Positions 8,000-16,157 of a stretch of DNA of 64,000 bases are shown here, in pieces (positions within the stretch are counted from its first letter, which is position 1; each line of letters begins with the position of its first letter). The translations under genes and the position numbers were made by a program. The notes beneath the pieces are model-generated. The model was not told the DNA's origin. It worked only from the letters and a program-made list of their open reading frames with translations, and made no database searches. Location of the stretch: contig JAGZMY010000004.1 of assembly GCA_018363915.1 (NCBI GenBank), positions 62,001 to 126,000 of the forward strand, written 5' to 3'. The stretch is from Anaerococcus vaginalis. GTDB lineage: Bacteria > Bacillota > Clostridia > Tissierellales > Peptoniphilaceae.

Positions 8000-8404
8000 T
8001 TAAACTCTTCTTCTCTTAGGTGGTCTACAACCATTGTGAGGAATTGGTGTTACGTCTTTTATCATTGTTACTTCAAGTCCTGCTGCTTGTAAGCTTCTGA
8101 TTGCAGATTCTCTTCCTGAGCCTGGTCCTTTAACAAATACTTCTACACTTTTTAAACCATATTCCATAGCTTTTTTTGCTGCTTCTAAAGCTGCTTCTTG
8201 TGCTGCAAAAGGAGTTGATTTTCTTGATCCTCTAAAACCTAATTGTCCAGCACTTGCCCATGATAAGGCATTACCTTGTGCATCTGTCAAAGTTACCATT
8301 GTATTATTGAATGTTGAATTGATATGAGCTTGTCCTCTTTCGACATTCTTTTTAACTCTTCTTCTACCTCTTTTAGCAGAAGATTTTTTAGTCTTTGCTG
8401 CCAT
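8000..8404 (-). CDS. rpsK: 30S ribosomal protein S11
   Basis: This 134-residue protein of the 30S platform binds near the 3' end of 16S rRNA. It is recognised by HINSTFNNTMVTLTD, the glycine-rich KGPGSGRESAIRSL, and the C-terminal IPHNGCRPPKRRRV. The N-terminal 20 residues are strongly basic. It follows rpsM by 8 bases. Confidence 0.98.
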   Translation of the reverse strand: MAAKTKKSSAKRGRRRVKKNVERGQAHINSTFNNTMVTLTDAQGNALSWASAGQLGFRGSRKSTPFAAQEAALEAAKKAMEYGLKSVEVFVKGPGSGRESAIRSLQAAGLEVTMIKDVTPIPHNGCRPPKRRRV

Positions 8405-8412
8405 ATCTCCTC

Positions 8413-8754
8413 CTAATGTCTTCCTTTTCTAGTTCTTGCGTTATTTTTTGTATTTTGACCTCTTACAGGTAAACCTCTTTTGTGTCTAATTCCTCTGTAG
8501 CAATTAATTTCTCTAAGGTTTCTAATATTCATAGATACTTCACGTCTTAAATCACCTTCGATTGTATAGTCGTCTAATATCTCACGAATTTTTCCTAGTT
8601 CTCCTTCTGTAAGGTCTTTCATTTTTGTATCAGGATTGATTCCTGCTTTTTCTAATATTTCTTGCGCTGAAGATTTTCCTATACCATAAATATAAGTCAA
8701 TCCAATTTCTGCTCTTTTTTCTCTAGGTAAGTCTATACCAGCTATTCTTGGCAT
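8413..8754 (-). CDS. rpsM: 30S ribosomal protein S13
   Basis: This 113-residue head protein of the 30S subunit forms intersubunit bridges and contacts P-site tRNA through its basic tail. It begins MPRIAGIDLPREKR, and the tail reads RGQNTKNNARTRKGRH. It is slightly shorter than the usual 120-122 residues because of a shorter C-terminal extension. It lies 11 bases after rpmJ. Confidence 0.97.
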   Translation of the reverse strand: MPRIAGIDLPREKRAEIGLTYIYGIGKSSAQEILEKAGINPDTKMKDLTEGELGKIREILDDYTIEGDLRREVSMNIRNLREINCYRGIRHKRGLPVRGQNTKNNARTRKGRH

Positions 8755-8765
8755 CTAATACCTCC

Positions 8766-8879
8766 TTAACCTTGTCTTTGTTTATGTTTTGGATTTTCGC
8801 AAATTACCATAACTTTACCGTTTCTTTTGATAATTTTGCATTTATCACACATTTTTTTTACTGATGCTCTAACTTTCAT
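8766..8879 (-). CDS. rpmJ: 50S ribosomal protein L36
   Basis: This gene has 37 codons, with ATG at 8877-8879 and TAA at 8766-8768. The protein begins MKVRASVKKMCDKCK and ends NPKHKQRQG. Cys11, Cys14, Cys27 and His32 form the zinc-binding site, so this is the zinc (C+) form of L36. It lies in its usual place between infA and rpsM. It is so short that automatic length filters tend to miss it. Confidence 0.97.
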   Translation of the reverse strand: MKVRASVKKMCDKCKIIKRNGKVMVICENPKHKQRQG

Positions 8880-8950
8880 TATCGTTCTCTCTTTCTTTAT
8901 CTACACTTTTAGATTTAAAATAACAATAAAAAATCTACGATTTTTTCTTG

Positions 8951-9169
8951 TTATTTGCGTCTCCAAGTAATTCTGCCTTGAGTAAGATCGTATGGAGATA
9001 ATTCTACTGTTACTGTATCTCCTGGTAATATTCTAATGTAGTTCATTCTAAGTTTACCTGAAATATGTGCTTGTATTTCATGGCCATTTTCTAGTTCTAC
9101 TTTAAATATTGCATTTGGTAGAGCTTCTTTAACTACTCCTGTTACTTCTATAGCATCTTTTTTTGACAT
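8951..9169 (-). CDS. infA: Translation initiation factor IF-1
   Basis: This 72-residue S1-like OB-fold protein occupies the A site during initiation. It begins MSKKDAIEVTGVVKEALPNA and ends YDLTQGRITWRRK. The start at 9169 is chosen because it has a good AGGAGA site 9 bases upstream and gives the family's exact length; a longer in-frame opening to 9235 exists but has no family match. The 165 bases between it and adk hold no map gene, although map sits at this point in many Firmicutes. Confidence 0.97.
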   Translation of the reverse strand: MSKKDAIEVTGVVKEALPNAIFKVELENGHEIQAHISGKLRMNYIRILPGDTVTVELSPYDLTQGRITWRRK

Positions 9170-9334
9170 CGATAAAATCTCTCCTTTTCTTTTATTTTGA
9201 TCTATTAATGTCTGATTGATTCTTTTTAACAACAAGACATAATCTAGATATCTTTAATGAAAGACTCTATCTTTATCTCGTTTTCGATTTTGTAATTCAT
9301 TGAAAATTTAGCATATTTGTTAATATTTTTTATT

Positions 9335-9979
9335 TTATTTCTCTAAACTTTTTTTAATTTGATCAAAAACTTCTTCAGGAGTTTTTGCACCGTCAATAGT
9401 AACTAATATACCTTTTTTGTTGTAGTAATCAATCAAAACTGATGTGTGCTTGTTGTAAACATCAAGTCTTTCTTTAACTGCAGCTTCTGTGTCATCTTCT
9501 CTTTGGATTAATTTTTCTCCTGTTTCATCATCAATTCCTTCAACTTTTGGTGGGTTGAATTTTATATGATAAACTTTTCCGGTTGACACATTTACTCTTC
9601 TTCCAGATATTCTTTCAATAATTACATCTTCAGGCACATTGATATTTATTACCTTATCAATCTTATTATCTCTTTTTTGCATTCCTTCATCAAGTGCTTC
9701 GGCTTGAGTAATATTTCTAGGAAATCCATCAAGTAGTATGCTTTTTCCATCTTCTACTTTGTCTAAGGCATCCCAAACTAAATCTATTGTTAATTCATCT
9801 GGAACTAATTGGCCTTTGTTCATATATTCTTTTGCCTTAGCTCCCAAAGGTGTGTTATTTTTTATATTTGTTCTAAATATATCACCTGTTGATATTTGAA
9901 CTGCATCTAATTCTTTTATTAATTTTTCTGCTTGTGTTCCTTTTCCGGCTCCTGGAGGGCCTAACAATATGATATTCAT
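9335..9979 (-). CDS. adk: Adenylate kinase
   Basis: This 214-residue enzyme converts ATP and AMP to two ADP. It has the P-loop GPPGAGKGTQ (residues 7-16), the AMP-binding STGDIFR and DGFPRN segments, and a long LID domain (about 125-165). The LID reads GRRVNVSTGKVYHIKFNPPK and has no cysteines, so it lacks the zinc site common in Gram-positive Adk and resembles the hydrogen-bonded LID of Gram-negative enzymes. It follows secY by 4 bases, the usual arrangement. Confidence 0.98.
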   Translation of the reverse strand: MNIILLGPPGAGKGTQAEKLIKELDAVQISTGDIFRTNIKNNTPLGAKAKEYMNKGQLVPDELTIDLVWDALDKVEDGKSILLDGFPRNITQAEALDEGMQKRDNKIDKVININVPEDVIIERISGRRVNVSTGKVYHIKFNPPKVEGIDDETGEKLIQREDDTEAAVKERLDVYNKHTSVLIDYYNKKGILVTIDGAKTPEEVFDQIKKSLEK

Positions 9980-9983
9980 AATA

Positions 9984-11255
9984 TTACCTATTTAAAAATC
10001 CTTTATAGTTTTTCATAGTAAGCATTGCTTCTATTTGTTTCACTGTTTCAAGTATTACACCAACAACGATTATTACTGAACTTCCTCCAAAGGATAAGTT
10101 TAGTCCTAAAAATCTTGATGATAGTGCTGGTACTATTGTAAGTAGCGCTAACGAAATAGCACCAATAAATGTAATTTTATTTCCTACTTTTGCTAGGTAG
10201 TCGCTAGTTGGTTTTCCTGGTCTTATTCCTGGAATAAAACCACCATTTTGTTGAAGTTGTTTTGCATATTCAACTGTATTAAATTGTATCATGTTGTAGA
10301 AATAAGCAAATACTAATATTAATACTGCTTGAACAACAAGATAAATTACAAAACCATAAGTTGATTTGCTAAAGAATTGATTCAATCCTCCATTAGCATT
10401 TCCCATAAATAATGAGATTGTTGATGGAATTGCTAATACTGCTGAAGCAAATATTATTGGCATTACTCCGCTCATATTTACTTTTACTGGTATATGAGTT
10501 GATTGTCCGCCATACATTTTTCTTCCAACTACTCTTTTTGCGTATTGGACTGGTATTTTTCTTTCGCCTTCTGTAATTTTTACTGTAAATACTACTATAA
10601 AAATTACTACAAGTGCCATGATTAAAATTGAAATCCATGTAATTGTATTGTAATGAAGACCAGTCTTCCAAGTTTTTAATGTTTTAGGTACATTTGCAAT
10701 GATACCCATAAAGATTATAATTGATACACCATTTCCTATTCCTTTTTCTGTTATGGTTTCTCCCATCCATGTAACAAGCATTGTTCCACCGATTAGAACT
10801 ACATTCATAACTATTTTTTGGAATGGTGTTGCAGATGATAAAGCTGCTCCATATAATCCGTTTGTTATTGCTATAGCTTGAAATATTGCAAGAAATATTG
10901 TCATATATCTTGTATATTTTTGTATAGTTTTTCTTCCTGCTTCGCCTTCTTTTGTTAGCTCTTCAAGTCTTGGAATTACAACTGTTAATAATTGCATTAC
11001 GATTGATGCTGTAATGTATGGTTGGACTCCAAGTGCAAATATTGATAGGGTTGAAAGTCCACCACCTGTTAGCATATTTAAATAATCTACAAGTGTTCCT
11101 TCCATTCCCTTATATGCTGCTGCTAACTTTTGTGCATCTATAAATGGAATTGGGATGTTATTTCCTAATCTATATATTAATAACATCACTAGAGTGAAGT
11201 AGAATTTTTTTCTTATTTCTTCTTCACCCCAAGCTCTCTTTAGCGTATCTAACAT
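9984..11255 (-). CDS. secY: Preprotein translocase subunit SecY
   Basis: This 423-residue channel protein of the Sec translocon has ten predicted membrane segments. It is recognised by RLGNNIPIPFIDA near the N-terminus, the plug region YLNMLTGGGLSTLSIFALGVQPYITASI, and the cytoplasmic loop with KRVVGRKMYGGQSTHIPVKVN. It exports the pilus and other secreted proteins of this cell. Its ATG shares one base with the rplO stop (TAATG), which indicates translational coupling. Confidence 0.98.
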   Translation of the reverse strand: MLDTLKRAWGEEEIRKKFYFTLVMLLIYRLGNNIPIPFIDAQKLAAAYKGMEGTLVDYLNMLTGGGLSTLSIFALGVQPYITASIVMQLLTVVIPRLEELTKEGEAGRKTIQKYTRYMTIFLAIFQAIAITNGLYGAALSSATPFQKIVMNVVLIGGTMLVTWMGETITEKGIGNGVSIIIFMGIIANVPKTLKTWKTGLHYNTITWISILIMALVVIFIVVFTVKITEGERKIPVQYAKRVVGRKMYGGQSTHIPVKVNMSGVMPIIFASAVLAIPSTISLFMGNANGGLNQFFSKSTYGFVIYLVVQAVLILVFAYFYNMIQFNTVEYAKQLQQNGGFIPGIRPGKPTSDYLAKVGNKITFIGAISLALLTIVPALSSRFLGLNLSFGGSSVIIVVGVILETVKQIEAMLTMKNYKGFLNR

Positions 11256-11698
11256 TAGATCACCTCAGCCTTTCCCCCTTGGGCTGTGATTTTTTCTTCT
11301 GCAGATTTTGTAAACTTGTGAGCTTTTACTGTTAATTTCTTTGTGATTTCGCCATCGCCAAGAATTTTGATTCCAGCTTTTGCTTTATTTTTATTTAAAA
11401 TTTTATTTTCAAATAGTAGTTCAGGTGTAACTTCTGTACCGTCTTCAAAAATATCTAAATCACATACATTTATTGTTTCGTATTGTTTTCTATTGATATT
11501 TTTAAATCCTCTTTTTGGAAGACGTCTAAATAATGGCATTTGGCCACCTTCAAATCCTGGTCTAACTCCGCCACCGCTTCTTGAGTTTTGTCCGTCTTGA
11601 CCACGACCTGCTCTAGTTCCGTTTCCACTTCCTGGACCTCTACCTTTTCTATTTTTTGTTTTTAGCTTTTGGTTAGGTTTTAAATCGTGAAGTTTCAT
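11255..11698 (-). CDS. rplO: 50S ribosomal protein L15
   Basis: This 147-residue late-assembly protein of the large subunit begins MKLHDLKPNQ. It has the glycine/arginine-rich extension KGRGPGSGNGTRAGRGQDGQ that threads into 23S rRNA, then FEGGQMPLFRRLPKRGF. The C-terminal globular part ends KAEVI. It lies between rpmD and secY. Confidence 0.98.
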   Translation of the reverse strand: MKLHDLKPNQKLKTKNRKGRGPGSGNGTRAGRGQDGQNSRSGGGVRPGFEGGQMPLFRRLPKRGFKNINRKQYETINVCDLDIFEDGTEVTPELLFENKILNKNKAKAGIKILGDGEITKKLTVKAHKFTKSAEEKITAQGGKAEVI

Positions 11699-11708
11699 TT
11701 TACACCTC

Positions 11709-11891
11709 CTAGCTTAATTCTTTAACTTCCAACATAAATGGAATTTTATTTATCATTCCTCTTAATGCAGAATTGTCTTCTCTAACTACTGTTTGACCAA
11801 TCTTTTTAAGACCTAGTGCTTTTGCTGTAGCTATTTGATCGTCTTTTCTGCCTATGAAGGATTTTTTTAATTTGATTTCAACTTTTGCCAT
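11709..11891 (-). CDS. rpmD: 50S ribosomal protein L30
   Basis: This 60-residue protein of the large subunit begins MAKVEIKLKKSFIGRKDDQ and contains ALGLKKIGQTVVREDN. It has the usual ferredoxin-like length for bacterial L30. It lies between rpsE and rplO with 10-base gaps. Confidence 0.97.
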   Translation of the reverse strand: MAKVEIKLKKSFIGRKDDQIATAKALGLKKIGQTVVREDNSALRGMINKIPFMLEVKELS

Positions 11892-11901
11892 AGAATACTC
11901 C

Positions 11902-12408
11902 TTAATAATCGAATTCTTCTATTGATTTACCACGTAATCTTGCAACTTCTTCTACTGTTTTCATAGAAGCAAAAGCTTTTAAGCAAGCATTAATGATATT
12001 TTTTGGATTTGATGAACCTAAGTTTTTAGCTCTGATGTCCTTGTATCCTGCAAGTTCACAGATAGCACGAACTGGTCCACCAGCTATGATTCCTGTACCT
12101 TCTTTAGCTGGCATTAATAGTACAGATCCTGCACCTTTGTTTGCCAATATTCTGTGTGGAACTGTAGTGTTTACTATAGGAACTGTAACCATGTGTTTTT
12201 TTCCATCTTCTGTAGCTTTTCTTATAGCTTCAGGAACTTCTGTAGCTTTTCCTGTTCCTACTCCTACATGTCCATTTTGATCTCCTACTACCACTAGGGC
12301 AGCAAATCTCATGTTACGTCCACCTTTTACAGTTTTTGCAACTCTATTTATACTAACTACTCTATCTTCGAGGTTTAGTTTGTCTACATCTTGTTTTAAT
12401 AAATACAT
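11902..12408 (-). CDS. rpsE: 30S ribosomal protein S5
   Basis: This 168-residue protein of the decoding region has an N-terminal double-stranded RNA-binding domain (LEDRVVSINRVAKTVKGGRNMRFAA) and a C-terminal S5 domain (GAGSVLLMPAKEGTGIIAGGPVRAI). Changes in the N-terminal loop give spectinomycin resistance in other bacteria; that loop looks ordinary here. It lies between rplR and rpmD. Confidence 0.98.
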   Translation of the reverse strand: MYLLKQDVDKLNLEDRVVSINRVAKTVKGGRNMRFAALVVVGDQNGHVGVGTGKATEVPEAIRKATEDGKKHMVTVPIVNTTVPHRILANKGAGSVLLMPAKEGTGIIAGGPVRAICELAGYKDIRAKNLGSSNPKNIINACLKAFASMKTVEEVARLRGKSIEEFDY

Positions 12409-12423
12409 CTAAATCCTCCCTCG

Positions 12424-12789
12424 TTAAAACTTAAGACCATTTTCTCTTGCTGCTTCAGCTAGGGCTTTTACTTTTCCGTGATAAAGATATCCGTTTCTAT
12501 CAAAAACAACCTCTTCGATTCCTTTATCAAGTGCAACTTTTGCTATCATTTCGCCAACTTTTGTGGCAGCTTCTATATTTGCACAATTTTCTAAACCTTC
12601 GTTTACTTCTTTTTGTAATGTATTTGCACTTGCAAGTGTTACTTGTGCATCATCATCTATTAATTGTGCGTATATATTAGTATTTGATTTGTAGACACTA
12701 AGTCTTGGTTTTTGAGCAGTTCCACTGACTTTATTTCTAACTCTATATTTACGAGTTTTTAATCTTTGCTCTTTTGTTTTTTTAGCCAT
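12424..12789 (-). CDS. rplR: 50S ribosomal protein L18
   Basis: This 121-residue protein carries 5S rRNA into the central protuberance. It begins with a basic tail (KTKEQRLKTRKYRVRNKVSGT) followed by RLSVYKSNTNIYAQLIDD. The C-terminus has VVFDRNGYLYHGKVKALAEAARENGLKF. It lies between rplF and rpsE. Confidence 0.98.
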   Translation of the reverse strand: MAKKTKEQRLKTRKYRVRNKVSGTAQKPRLSVYKSNTNIYAQLIDDDAQVTLASANTLQKEVNEGLENCANIEAATKVGEMIAKVALDKGIEEVVFDRNGYLYHGKVKALAEAARENGLKF

Positions 12790-12798
12790 TATTGCCCC

Positions 12799-13338
12799 CT
12801 ACTTACCTGTCTTACCAACTTTTCTTCTAATATGCTCACCTTCGTAACGGATTCCTTTACCTTTGTATGGTTCAGGTTTTCTCCAGTTTCTAATGTTTGC
12901 TGCATATTGTCCAACAAGTTGTTTATTGATTCCTTTTACAACGATAGTTCTATCGTTAGGAACTTCTACTTCAATTCCTTCAGGATCGTCCATTTTAACT
13001 TGGTGAGAAAATCCTAGATTCATTACTAAGGTTTTACCTTGTTTTTGGGCTCTATATCCTGTTCCTTCTATTTGAAGAGTTTTTTGATAACCTTCTGTTA
13101 CTCCCAAAACCATATTAGCAATTAATGATCTGTAAAGACCATGTTCTTGGTTTTCGATTTTTGTAGGATTTTCAGAAGTCATTACTAATAACTCGTTTTC
13201 TTCTTGTTCAAGTTTCAAGTTTTTTGATACTAATTGAGAATCTTCACCTTTTGGTCCTTTAACTGTAACCAAATTGTCTTTAACATCAATAGTTACTCCA
13301 GAAGGGATTTCAATTGGTTTTTTACCTATTCTTGACAT
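12799..13338 (-). CDS. rplF: 50S ribosomal protein L6
   Basis: This 179-residue protein lies near the GTPase-associated centre and has two tandem L6 domains. It begins MSRIGKKPIEIPSGV; the second domain contains YAANIRNWRKPEPYKGKGIRY, the strongest family signature. It lies between rpsH and rplR. Confidence 0.98.
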   Translation of the reverse strand: MSRIGKKPIEIPSGVTIDVKDNLVTVKGPKGEDSQLVSKNLKLEQEENELLVMTSENPTKIENQEHGLYRSLIANMVLGVTEGYQKTLQIEGTGYRAQKQGKTLVMNLGFSHQVKMDDPEGIEVEVPNDRTIVVKGINKQLVGQYAANIRNWRKPEPYKGKGIRYEGEHIRRKVGKTGK

Positions 13339-13348
13339 TTATTCCTCC

Positions 13349-13744
13349 TTACCATACATAACACATAACTTCGCCGCCGACATTTGCCTCTCTTGCAGCT
13401 TTATCTGTTAATAGTCCTTTTGATGTTGAGATTATTGCAATTCCAAGTCCATCTAAAACTTTTGGTACTTCGTTTGCTTTTACATAAACTCTTAATCCTG
13501 GTTTAGAAATTCTTCTAAGTCCTGATATAACTTTTTCGCCTTCTTCTGCGTATTTTAAGTCTATTGTAAGAATACCTTGCTTATTGTCTTCTTCTACATC
13601 AAATCCTTTGATGTAACCTTCGTCTAATAGAATTTGAGCAATAGCACGTTTCTCATTAGAAGATGGTAAGCTTACAGATGTATGATTAGCTTTGTTACCA
13701 TTTCTTATTCTTGTTAGCATATCCGCAATTGGATCTGTCATCAT
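13349..13744 (-). CDS. rpsH: 30S ribosomal protein S8
   Basis: This 131-residue central-domain 16S rRNA binding protein begins TDPIADMLTRIRNGNKANH. It ends with VGGEVMCYVW after STSKGLLTDKAAREANVGG. In other bacteria it is the translational repressor of the spc operon. Two ATGs are adjacent at the start; the second may be the true one. Confidence 0.98.
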   Translation of the reverse strand: MMTDPIADMLTRIRNGNKANHTSVSLPSSNEKRAIAQILLDEGYIKGFDVEEDNKQGILTIDLKYAEEGEKVISGLRRISKPGLRVYVKANEVPKVLDGLGIAIISTSKGLLTDKAAREANVGGEVMCYVW

Positions 13745-13762
13745 AATTATTTTCCTCCTAAC

Positions 13763-13948
13763 TTACCAGCTTGCTTTTCTTACTCCAGGAATTTCACCTT
13801 TGTTTGCGAGCTCTCTAAAGCATACACGGCAAATACCGTATTTTCTTAATACAGAATGTGGTCTTCCACAAATCTTGCATCTTGAATATGCTCTTGTACT
13901 GTATTTTGGCTTTCTTTTTTGTTTCGCAATCATTGACTTTTTTGCCAT
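13763..13948 (-). CDS. rpsZ: 30S ribosomal protein S14, zinc (type Z) form
   Basis: This 61-residue short S14 has a zinc site made by two Cys pairs in CKICGRPHSVLRKYGICRVC. The end reads ANKGEIPGVRKASW. This is the housekeeping zinc-dependent form; a long zinc-free paralogue, if present, is outside the window. It lies between rplE and rpsH. Confidence 0.97.
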   Translation of the reverse strand: MAKKSMIAKQKRKPKYSTRAYSRCKICGRPHSVLRKYGICRVCFRELANKGEIPGVRKASW

Positions 13949-13959
13949 TTTTTGCTCCT

Positions 13960-14502
13960 TTATTTTCTGTAAGGCATTCCCATTAATGTTAAGAATGCTT
14001 TAGCTTCTTCATCAGTTTCTGCTGTTGTTACAAATGTAATATCCATACCATGTAAGAAATCAACATCATCATAGTTAATTTCTGGGAATATTAATTGTTC
14101 CTTGATTCCTAATGAATAATTTCCTCTTCCATCAAATGAATTTGGATTAATTCCTCTGAAGTCTCTAACTCTTGGTAGAGAAATTGAAATTAATTTATCC
14201 ATGAAATCATACATTTTTTCTCCTCTAAGAGTTACCTTTGTACCTATTGGTTGGCCTTCTCTTAGTTTGAAGTTTGATACAGATTTTTTTGCTTTTATTT
14301 CAATTGGTTGTTGACCTGTAATAAGTGCAAGTTCATTTTTTGCCTTGTTTAAAATGTTTTTGTTATCTTTAGCTTCGCCAAGTCCGATATTTATAACAAT
14401 TTTTTCAAGTTTTGGTACTTGCATTAAGTTTTCATAACCGAATTGATCCACAAGTCCTTTAACAACTTCTGATTTATATTTTTCTTTTAATCTACTTGTC
14501 AT
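13960..14502 (-). CDS. rplE: 50S ribosomal protein L5
   Basis: This 180-residue protein binds 5S rRNA and P-site tRNA in the central protuberance. It contains VPKLEKIVINIGLGEA, the RDFRGINPNSFDGRGNYSLG segment, and the end TDEEAKAFLTLMGMPYRK. It lies between rplX and rpsZ. Confidence 0.98.
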   Translation of the reverse strand: MTSRLKEKYKSEVVKGLVDQFGYENLMQVPKLEKIVINIGLGEAKDNKNILNKAKNELALITGQQPIEIKAKKSVSNFKLREGQPIGTKVTLRGEKMYDFMDKLISISLPRVRDFRGINPNSFDGRGNYSLGIKEQLIFPEINYDDVDFLHGMDITFVTTAETDEEAKAFLTLMGMPYRK

Positions 14503-14519
14503 AATTACTCCTTTTGGAT

Positions 14520-14828
14520 CTAATCGAATTTTTCGTCAGTTTTTTTGCAAACTCTAACTTTTTTTCCATCGATTATTTCAGTTGATGTTCTTACACCTTT
14601 TTTCAAGCTTTCTGAGTATAGTAGAACTTTTGATGCTGAGATTTTTCCTTCTCTTTCAAATCTTCCACTTTCTTCTCCCATTTGTCTTGCTTTTTGGTGT
14701 TTAGTTTGAATGTTTGCACCTTCAACTATTACTCTATTTTCCTTAGGAAATGCTTTAATAACTTCTCCTACGTGTCCTTTGTATTCACCTGATATTACTT
14801 GGACTTTATCGCCTTTTTTAATATGCAT
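14520..14828 (-). CDS. rplX: 50S ribosomal protein L24
   Basis: This 102-residue assembly initiator of the large subunit has a KOW motif at residues 4-31 (KKGDKVQVISGEYKGHVGEV). The chain then reads NIQTKHQK and has a basic end. It lies between rplN and rplE. Confidence 0.98.
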   Translation of the reverse strand: MHIKKGDKVQVISGEYKGHVGEVIKAFPKENRVIVEGANIQTKHQKARQMGEESGRFEREGKISASKVLLYSESLKKGVRTSTEIIDGKKVRVCKKTDEKFD

Positions 14829-14837
14829 TTAATCCTC

Positions 14838-15206
14838 CTATAATACTTCCGGTGCAAGTGAGATAATTCTCATGAATCCTTCATGACGAAGTTCTCTTGT
14901 TACTGGCCCGAATATACGAGTTCCTACAGGTGATTTGTCATCTTTTACTATTACAGCTGCGTTGTCATCAAATTTTATATATGATCCATCGCTTCTTTTA
15001 ACTCCTCTTGAAGTTCTTACTATAACAGCTTTTACAACTTCACCTTTTTTTACCGCTCCACCGGGTGTTGCACTTTTAACTGAACATGTAACTATATCCC
15101 CAATGTTTGCGTATCTTCTTCCGGCTCCACCAAGAACTTTGATAACTGAAAGTTCTCTTGCTCCGGAGTTATCTGCTACTCTCATACGAGATTCTTGTTG
15201 TATCAT
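14838..15206 (-). CDS. rplN: 50S ribosomal protein L14
   Basis: This 122-residue protein contacts the 30S subunit (bridge B8). It begins MIQQESRMRVADNSGARELS and ends GFMRIISLAPEVL. Its length is exactly the family norm. It lies between rpsQ and rplX. Confidence 0.98.
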   Translation of the reverse strand: MIQQESRMRVADNSGARELSVIKVLGGAGRRYANIGDIVTCSVKSATPGGAVKKGEVVKAVIVRTSRGVKRSDGSYIKFDDNAAVIVKDDKSPVGTRIFGPVTRELRHEGFMRIISLAPEVL

Positions 15207-15225
15207 AATAATCTCCTTTACCTAA

Positions 15226-15489
15226 TTAAGCACGAACCGCAGTTTCGTTAATTTTAACTAGTCTCCATCTTTTTGTCTTTGCTAATGGTCTAGTTTCCAT
15301 TATTGTTACTGTATCGCCAACTCTAGCTTCATTGTTCTCATCGTGAGCTTTATATTTCTTACTTACTTTTAATCTTTTCTTGTATACAGGGTGTTGGATT
15401 TTTGTTTCAACTTTTACTGTGATTGTTTTATCCATCTTATCTGATACAACTACTCCTTGAACGGATCTTCTACTATTTCTTTCCATCAA
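15226..15489 (-). CDS. rpsQ: 30S ribosomal protein S17
   Basis: This 87-residue OB-fold protein binds 16S rRNA early in assembly. It is recognised by RRSVQGVVVSDKMDKTITV and by the segment ETRPLAKTKRWRLV. Two Met codons lie at the start. It follows rpmC by one base. Confidence 0.98.
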   Translation of the reverse strand: MMERNSRRSVQGVVVSDKMDKTITVKVETKIQHPVYKKRLKVSKKYKAHDENNEARVGDTVTIMETRPLAKTKRWRLVKINETAVRA

Positions 15490-15490
15490 G

Positions 15491-15697
15491 TTAAGCCTCC
15501 TTATTTATATTGAGCTTTCTCTCTGTTTGGATTGTTTTTACTCTAGCTATATCTTTTTTAACATTTCCAATAGCAGCTGGGTTTTCAAGTTGACCTGTAG
15601 CCATTTGGAAACGAAGATTAAATAATTCAGATTGTAAATCGAAAAGTTTTTTATTTAATTCGCTTTCACTTAATTTTCTGATTTCTACTGCTTTCAT
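15491..15697 (-). CDS. rpmC: 50S ribosomal protein L29
   Basis: This 68-residue two-helix protein sits at the peptide exit tunnel near the SRP and trigger factor docking site. It is recognised by ELNKKLFDLQSELFNLRFQ and the following GQLENP. Its start shares one base with the end of rplP (15697). Confidence 0.97.
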   Translation of the reverse strand: MKAVEIRKLSESELNKKLFDLQSELFNLRFQMATGQLENPAAIGNVKKDIARVKTIQTERKLNINKEA

Positions 15698-16128
15698 TAA
15701 GCTTCCTCCACTTCTTTGACCTCAAGCCTTTTAACGAATTTTGTTTTGATTGGAAGTTTTTGTGCTGCAAGTCTCATAGCTTCTCTTGCTACTTCTTCGC
15801 TTACTCCACTCATCTCAAACAACATTCTACCTGGTTTTACTACTGCTACCCAATATTCTGGAGCACCTTTACCAGATCCCATTCTTACTTCTGCTGGCTT
15901 CTTTGATACTGGTTTATCTGGAAATACTTTTATCCAAATATTTCCGCCTCTTTTTATATATCTTGTCATAGCACGTCTTGCAGCCTCTATTTGGTTTGCT
16001 GTAAGCCATGTGCTACCAAGTGCTTGTAATCCGTATTCACCATAAGAAAGTGTATTGCCTTTTTGGGCTTTACCTTTCATTCTTCCTCTATGTTGTCTAC
16101 GATATTTTACTCTTTTAGGCATTAACAT
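15697..16128 (-). CDS. rplP: 50S ribosomal protein L16
   Basis: This 143-residue protein organises the A-site tRNA pocket of the large subunit. It begins MLMPKRVKYRRQHRGRMKG and contains RGGNIWIKVFPDKPVSKKPAEVRMG. The C-terminus is slightly extended and acidic (VKEVEEA). It lies between rpsC and rpmC. Confidence 0.98.
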   Translation of the reverse strand: MLMPKRVKYRRQHRGRMKGKAQKGNTLSYGEYGLQALGSTWLTANQIEAARRAMTRYIKRGGNIWIKVFPDKPVSKKPAEVRMGSGKGAPEYWVAVVKPGRMLFEMSGVSEEVAREAMRLAAQKLPIKTKFVKRLEVKEVEEA

Positions 16129-16157
16129 AATCTTGTTTCCTCCTTGAGATAATAATC

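Noticed and set aside
9236..9334. Possible promoter between adk and infA
   Set aside because: Only weak matches (TTAACA-like, no good -10 at proper spacing) were found.
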